Part shown: in pieces, positions 6,435 through 9,685 of the stretch
Position numbering within the stretch: position 1 is the stretch's first letter
Layout of the letters: each line of letters starts with the position of its first letter
NCBI GenBank assembly: GCA_002366725.1
Contig: DFBT01000096.1
Location: forward strand, 1 to 9,685
Direction of reading: 5' to 3'
Length of the DNA stretch: 9,685 bases
From: Caldifarciminota bacterium UBA3073
GTDB lineage: Bacteria > Hydrothermota > UBA3073
Notes under the pieces: model-generated
Told to the model about the DNA's origin: nothing
The model's input: only the letters and a program-made list of their open reading frames with translations
Databases searched by the model: none
Translations under genes and position numbers: made by a program

Positions 6435-6463
6435 TTGACAAAACAAAATTTCTATTGTATAAT
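6435..6463 (+). promoter_or_regulatory. Perfect-consensus sigma70 promoter for archease
   Basis: TTGACA (6435-6440), a 17-base spacer, then TATAAT (6458-6463): both boxes and the spacing match the housekeeping consensus exactly. Transcription would start near 6470, leaving about 10 bases of leader, just enough to contain the ribosome-binding site GAGGG. This also shows that a TTG codon at 6435 in the archease frame is part of the promoter, not a start. Confidence 0.85.
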
Positions 6464-6479
6464 TAACAAGAGGGAAATG

Positions 6480-6884
6480 ATGCCTTACAAGCTGATCGAC
6501 CATACCGCAGACATCGGGATAAAGGTAAATGCTAAAACCCTTGAAGAGCTCTTTATAGATTCTGCTATGGGTATGTTTGATATTATAGGTCACCACAACA
6601 CCGGGGTAGACCAGAAGGTAGAGATATCCCTTAAGAGTGACATGCTGGAGGACCTGCTTCATGACTGGCTTTCAGAATTACTTTATATATATGAAACAGA
6701 TAATATAGCATTTTTGAAATTCAAGTTCAGAAAGTTTGACGAAACCCACCTCAGGGCAACTGCATATGGAGAGGTGGTTGAGCCGGAGAATGCAAAAACG
6801 GAGATAAAAGCAGTTACCTATCATAAGCTAAAAATAAAAAAGAACAAAAAAGGATACGGCGTGGAAATTATATTTGATATATAG
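6480..6884 (+). CDS. Archease (RtcB RNA-ligase cofactor protein)
   Basis: A 134-residue archease-family protein. Archease activates the RNA ligase RtcB by promoting its guanylylation and GTP use, helping tRNA splicing or RNA repair in the cytoplasm. Recognised blocks: IDHTADIGIKV (6-16) at the N-terminus, TLEELFIDSAMGMFDII (20-36), the acidic helix DMLEDLLHDWLSELLYIYE, and the C-terminal IKAVTYHKLKI followed by VEIIFDI, which ends the family. The Asp residues of DHTAD and the final D are the conserved metal-binding positions. Two ATGs are adjacent (6477 and 6480); AAGAGGG at 6468-6474 is 5 bases from the second, so ATG 6480 is preferred. The gene has its own strong promoter and appears monocistronic; no rtcB is within the window. 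Confidence 0.92.
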   Translation: MPYKLIDHTADIGIKVNAKTLEELFIDSAMGMFDIIGHHNTGVDQKVEISLKSDMLEDLLHDWLSELLYIYETDNIAFLKFKFRKFDETHLRATAYGEVVEPENAKTEIKAVTYHKLKIKKNKKGYGVEIIFDI

Positions 6885-6895
6885 GTTAATTTATG

Positions 6896-6929
6896 AAAAC
6901 GTGACTCGTGTTCGTGATTCGTACTCCGT
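6896..6929. repeat. Degenerate heptamer repeat ending in CGT
   Basis: In the 123-base gap between archease and nadB, CGT ends fall at 6902, 6909, 6915, 6922 and 6929, a 7-7-6-7-7 type spacing with units such as GACTCGT, GATTCGT and ACTCCGT. CGTGAC (6900-6905) and GTCACG (6928-6933) also form an inverted repeat around 22 bases. The rest of the gap shows no gene, no clear promoter and no terminator. Confidence 0.4.
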
Positions 6930-7007
6930 CACGGATATGACAACGCACATGGACAAGTGTGAATTCGGTTTTTCTCGGCGTTCTTAAATCGCAGTAAAAA
7001 AATTAGC

Positions 7008-8552
7008 ATGGATACCGATGTACTTGTAGTTGGAAGCGGGATAGCGGGCCTTTTCTTCTCACTGAAGATTCCGGATAAATATAGGGTGACCGTGATTACA
7101 AAGAAGGGAAGTAACGATACCAGCACGAACTTTGCCCAGGGAGGAATTGCGGCGGTCTTCGGCAAGGACGATTCCTTTAAGCTTCACATACAGGATACAA
7201 TGAGAGTGGGACAGGGACTCTCAAATCGTCAGAGGGTAGAATTGATGGTAAGGGAAGCACCCAGGCTTGTCAACGAACTCCATGACCTCGGGGTCGAGTT
7301 TAGCCTCGATGAAAATGGTAACTACGACCTCGGTAGAGAGGCAGCTCATTCCAGAAGAAGAATTGTCCACGCAAAGGATCTAACTGGTGAGGTGATCGAA
7401 AGGACTCTAATCGCAAGGGTTCTTGAATCTAAAAACATAGAGATCGTTGAGGACAGGGTTGCCCTCGATCTGGGTACTTTGAACAACAGGTGCTTCGGTA
7501 TCTGGACATTTAATTCCTCAAGCAGCGCGGTGGAATTCATATCTGCGAAGGTTATATTGCTTGCAACGGGCGGAGCGGGACAGATATACCTACACACAAC
7601 AAATCCGACCGTATCAACGGGAGACGGAATTGCAATGGCAAAGAGATGCGGTATAAAGGTAGCAAACATGGAATTTATACAATTTCATCCAACCTCCCTC
7701 TGGGTAGAGCATCCCCTTGAAAGGGCATTCCTCATATCGGAAGCGGTCAGGGGTGAAGGAGGCGTGTTGACATTGAAAAATGGTAAACCTTTTATGGAAA
7801 AATATCATCAATTGGGTTCACTCGCACCGAGGGATGTGGTCGCCCGTGCGATAGCCAGGGAGTTAAAGGAAACGTGTGATAAGTATGTATATTTGGACCT
7901 CTCGAGAATTTCTGCCCGGCGAATAAAGGAGAGATTTCCAAACATACATAATACCTGTCTCTCCCACGGTATAGACATCACCAAAGAGCCAATTCCCTGT
8001 GTTCCCGCCGCTCATTACCTATGCGGGGGAATCGTGGTTGATGAGAATGGATTTACGGGAGTTAATGGACTTTATGCGACTGGAGAGACCTCATGTGTGG
8101 GGATACATGGTGCAAACCGTCTTGCCTCCAATTCACTCCTCGAGAGCGTGGTATTTTCTGAAAGGGCAGCGTATTACTCCGTTTCCAATATAAGTAAAGA
8201 GCGGTATCGTCCGGTAAATTATACTGCAGGAGAGGAGACGATGCCTTCTGAAAAGATAGAACTGATGAAACACGGGATCAGGAAGTTAATGTGGGATAAA
8301 CTGGGGGTGATGAGAAAGGTGGACGAGATGAAGAATGCCGAGCGGGAGACAAATTCCCTGGCGAAAAAAATCTCGCTGCTGGAGAAAGAGGCAACACCCA
8401 ACACGGACTTTTCAAACTTGCGGAATATGATTCTCGTTGCAAGGCTCATCATCTCCTGCGCATTGCAGAGAAGAGAATCAAGGGGACTACACTGGGTAGA
8501 GGACTATCCATACAAAGATCCAAATTACGAGAAGGATACAATTGACAATTGA
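7008..8552 (+). CDS. nadB: L-aspartate oxidase
   Basis: FAD enzyme that oxidises L-aspartate to iminoaspartate, the first step of de novo NAD synthesis; fumarate can replace oxygen as acceptor under anaerobic conditions. The 514 residues match family length. Seen in order: dinucleotide-binding VVGSGIAG (7-14), TNFAQGGIAAV (40-50), the substrate-site block REAAHSRRRIVHAKDLTG (110-127), the FAD-associated LATGGAGQIY, EFIQFHPTSLW, ISEAVRGEGG, LAPRDVVARAI, AAHYLCGGI and YATGETSCVGIHGANRLASNSLLE. The helical C-terminal domain is complete. The Ala-Ala in REAAHS is a common family variant. ATG 7008 is the only sensible start in frame, but no Shine-Dalgarno sequence precedes it. The last codons and the TGA stop are formed by the heptamer repeat at 8538-8572, so the final residues TIDN are probably not conserved. 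nadA and nadC are not in the window; hpf follows 34 bases later. Confidence 0.95.
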   Translation: MDTDVLVVGSGIAGLFFSLKIPDKYRVTVITKKGSNDTSTNFAQGGIAAVFGKDDSFKLHIQDTMRVGQGLSNRQRVELMVREAPRLVNELHDLGVEFSLDENGNYDLGREAAHSRRRIVHAKDLTGEVIERTLIARVLESKNIEIVEDRVALDLGTLNNRCFGIWTFNSSSSAVEFISAKVILLATGGAGQIYLHTTNPTVSTGDGIAMAKRCGIKVANMEFIQFHPTSLWVEHPLERAFLISEAVRGEGGVLTLKNGKPFMEKYHQLGSLAPRDVVARAIARELKETCDKYVYLDLSRISARRIKERFPNIHNTCLSHGIDITKEPIPCVPAAHYLCGGIVVDENGFTGVNGLYATGETSCVGIHGANRLASNSLLESVVFSERAAYYSVSNISKERYRPVNYTAGEETMPSEKIELMKHGIRKLMWDKLGVMRKVDEMKNAERETNSLAKKISLLEKEATPNTDFSNLRNMILVARLIISCALQRRESRGLHWVEDYPYKDPNYEKDTIDN

Positions 8553-8572
8553 CAATTGATAATTGACAATTG
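8538..8572. repeat. Five-unit heptamer tandem repeat (ACAATTG) over the nadB stop
   Basis: Five 7-base units, four ACAATTG and one ATAATTG (the fourth), run without gaps from 8538 to 8572. The first two units supply the last codons of nadB and its TGA stop (8550-8552); the remaining units fill most of the gap to hpf. Each exact unit contains the palindrome CAATTG, and consecutive units create TTGACA, the -35 consensus, at 8542, 8549 and 8563, but no -10 box is correctly spaced. Confidence 0.85.
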
Positions 8573-8574
8573 AT

Positions 8575-8583
8575 AGGGGGAGT
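8575..8583 (+). promoter_or_regulatory. Ribosome-binding site that fixes the hpf start
   Basis: AGGGGGAGT ends 3 bases before the ATG at 8587, directly after the heptamer array. It supports 8587 over the in-frame TTG at 8563, which lies inside the repeat. Confidence 0.75.
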
Positions 8584-8586
8584 ATT

Positions 8587-8874
8587 ATGGAAAAAAACAT
8601 AATCCTGAAGGAAGTCGTGATTACACCAACAACAAAGAAAAGGATAGAGAAGAAGGTAGATAAGCTGAAAAAGTTTTTTGACAAAATAGCAACCGTGGAT
8701 GTCCTACTCGAAAAAGACAACAGTCGATATATCGCAGAAATCAGGACACATCTGGGCCATAAAACTATAACTGCCAAAAAAGAAGCCTATAACCTTGCCG
8801 TTGCAATTGATGATGTGTACAAAAAGATAAAAAGGGAAATATCAGAGTATAAAAGCAGAATAAGAAAAAAATGA
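8587..8874 (+). CDS. hpf: Ribosome hibernation promoting factor, short form
   Basis: A 95-residue RaiA/HPF-family protein that binds the 30S subunit near the decoding site and helps form inactive ribosomes in stationary phase or starvation. The family pattern is visible: a beta strand (IILKEVVITP) then the helix TTKKRIEKKVDKLKKFFDKI, strand TVDVLLEKDNSRYIAEIRTHL, strand HKTITAKKEAYNLAVAIDDVYKKIKREI and the basic tail. It is the short form: the C-terminal dimerisation domain of long HPF, about 60-80 residues, is absent, so 100S dimer formation, if any, would need another factor. ATG 8587 has AGGGGGAG just ahead. The TGA stop overlaps the ATG of hprK (ATGA, 8871-8874), which predicts coupled translation. 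Confidence 0.9.
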   Translation: MEKNIILKEVVITPTTKKRIEKKVDKLKKFFDKIATVDVLLEKDNSRYIAEIRTHLGHKTITAKKEAYNLAVAIDDVYKKIKREISEYKSRIRKK

Positions 8875-9685
8875 ATATAAGAGACCTCATTCAAATAGAA
8901 GGACTCTCCATCGATATTATCGCCGGAAATTCGGGGATGGATAATGAGATAAAAAACGAAATCGTATATTTTCCCGAACTCCTCATAGCCGGGTTTGATG
9001 TTAGTGACGGAAAAGAAAGTATACAAATACTCTCCCGTGACGCGTTGGACTGTGCAAGAGAAAACCTCAACCTCCTCAGAAACTTAACTAAAGTCAGTCC
9101 TCCATGCATAATTATCCCTCACGATATTCCCACACCCGATGTCCTTATACAGATCTGCGTCGAAGAAAAAATTCCGCTTCTCCTTACCCATTCATCTCCT
9201 CTCGATACAAGAAACGTAATAGAACACCAGTTAGAAAGGGAATTTGCTCCATCCGTCCTCGTTCACGGTACGCTTATAGATGTGTACGGCATGGGTGTTT
9301 TATTGAAGGGGACGAGCGGCATAGGGAAAACTGAGTGTGCACTTGATCTCGTGTTCAGGGGACATAGACTTGTAGCGGATGATGTCGTGAGGATTATTAA
9401 AAGGAGAAACGGAAAGTTGGAGGGTGAAGGTGTCGAGGAGAGCAAAAAACTCAAGCATCACATAGAAATAAGGGGAATAGGCATACTGGACATGCGGAGC
9501 ATATTTGGTATAAGGGGAGTGAGAGAGAGAAAGGGTGTAGAACTGGTGGTGAATCTATATGAAGGACGCAGTAAAACTCCCACTGAAATCTCTGGAATCA
9601 AAAGCAAAACCTGCAAAATTCTGGGTGTGGAACTACCAGAGATCCGTATTCCTCTTGTTCCGGGAAAACATATCTCGGCATTGAT
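8871..9685 (+). CDS. hprK: HPr kinase/phosphorylase, cut by the window end
   Basis: Bifunctional enzyme that phosphorylates, and removes phosphate from, a Ser on HPr, linking carbon state to regulation. The visible 271 residues lack the last roughly 40-60 of the family's usual 310-330, and no stop is reached. N-terminal domain: IAGNSGMDNEIKNEI (17-31), then FPELLIAGFDV. Catalytic domain: VHGTLIDVYGMGVLLKGTSGIGKTE with His132 as the conserved catalytic His and GTSGIGKT (147-154) as the P-loop, LVADDVV (167-173) with the phosphate-handling Asp pair, the HprK signature EIRGIGILD (199-207), and PLVPGKH (261-267). The last differs from the common PxRPGRN; GKTE replaces the common GKSE. Start ATG 8871 overlaps the hpf stop; no separate ribosome-binding site. 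The hpf-hprK order is like that near rpoN in many Gram-negative bacteria, but rpoN and ptsN are not visible here. Confidence 0.92.
   Translation, partial: MNIRDLIQIEGLSIDIIAGNSGMDNEIKNEIVYFPELLIAGFDVSDGKESIQILSRDALDCARENLNLLRNLTKVSPPCIIIPHDIPTPDVLIQICVEEKIPLLLTHSSPLDTRNVIEHQLEREFAPSVLVHGTLIDVYGMGVLLKGTSGIGKTECALDLVFRGHRLVADDVVRIIKRRNGKLEGEGVEESKKLKHHIEIRGIGILDMRSIFGIRGVRERKGVELVVNLYEGRSKTPTEISGIKSKTCKILGVELPEIRIPLVPGKHISAL

Noticed and set aside
6435..6479. TTG at 6435 as the archease start
   Set aside because: This TTG is the first half of the -35 box TTGACA, and the added 15 residues are not part of the family. ATG 6480 has a ribosome-binding site.
6937..6987. 16-codon ATG frame in the archease-nadB gap
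   Set aside because: No ribosome-binding site, very short, no recognisable pattern.
8538..8572. Heptamer array as a CRISPR array
   Set aside because: Units are 7 bases and contiguous, with no unique spacers and no cas genes nearby.

Overview
The window reads as a piece of chromosome from a two-membrane (diderm), probably anaerobic bacterium. It holds three predicted lipoprotein genes, a lytic transglycosylase, an indolepyruvate:ferredoxin oxidoreductase pair (anaerobic amino-acid metabolism), and a short HPF next to an HPr kinase, a pairing common in Gram-negative lineages. Coding regions make heavy use of AGA/AGG (Arg) and ATA (Ile), often seen in anaerobes and thermophiles. GC is moderate by eye. 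No gene pins down the phylum. An uncultivated lineage is a guess, not a result. No rRNA, tRNA, CRISPR array, transposase or integrase is visible, and no stretch longer than 300 bases lacks a gene.

Layout. (1) 1-1157: an intergenic heptamer repeat, a strong sigma70-type promoter, then a lipoprotein whose second half looks like a glutamine-amidotransferase-type alpha/beta domain. (2) 1158-1401: a gene-free gap with a possible small relic ORF. (3) 1402-4241: iorA, a small lipoprotein with a HEAT-like segment, then iorB, all on the plus strand. (4) 4138-4704, minus strand: a CvpA-family membrane protein whose C-terminal tail is read antisense through the last 104 bases of iorB. (5) 4734-6391: a lytic transglycosylase divergent from cvpA, then a phosphofructokinase-family protein with unusual phosphoryl-donor motifs. 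(6) 6435-6884: archease under a textbook promoter. (7) 7008-9685: nadB, short HPF and the start of hprK. hpf and hprK overlap by ATGA, and a five-unit heptamer repeat straddles the nadB stop codon.

How the genes fit together. IorA and IorB form one enzyme that oxidises aryl pyruvates to aryl-acetyl-CoA with reduction of ferredoxin. NadB starts NAD synthesis. HPF and HprK form a stress and metabolic-regulation pair, and HprK together with a PFK-like protein suggests carbon-flow control. Archease assists RNA ligase RtcB, which is not in view. Cell-envelope genes (lipoproteins, CvpA, transglycosylase) are interleaved among these.

I found no clearly new multi-gene system. The items most worth a second look are the PFK-family protein with non-canonical donor-site motifs behind a hairpin that could hide its ribosome-binding site, the cvpA/iorB antisense overlap, the lipoprotein placed between iorA and iorB, and intergenic repeats that share a 7-base period but not a sequence.
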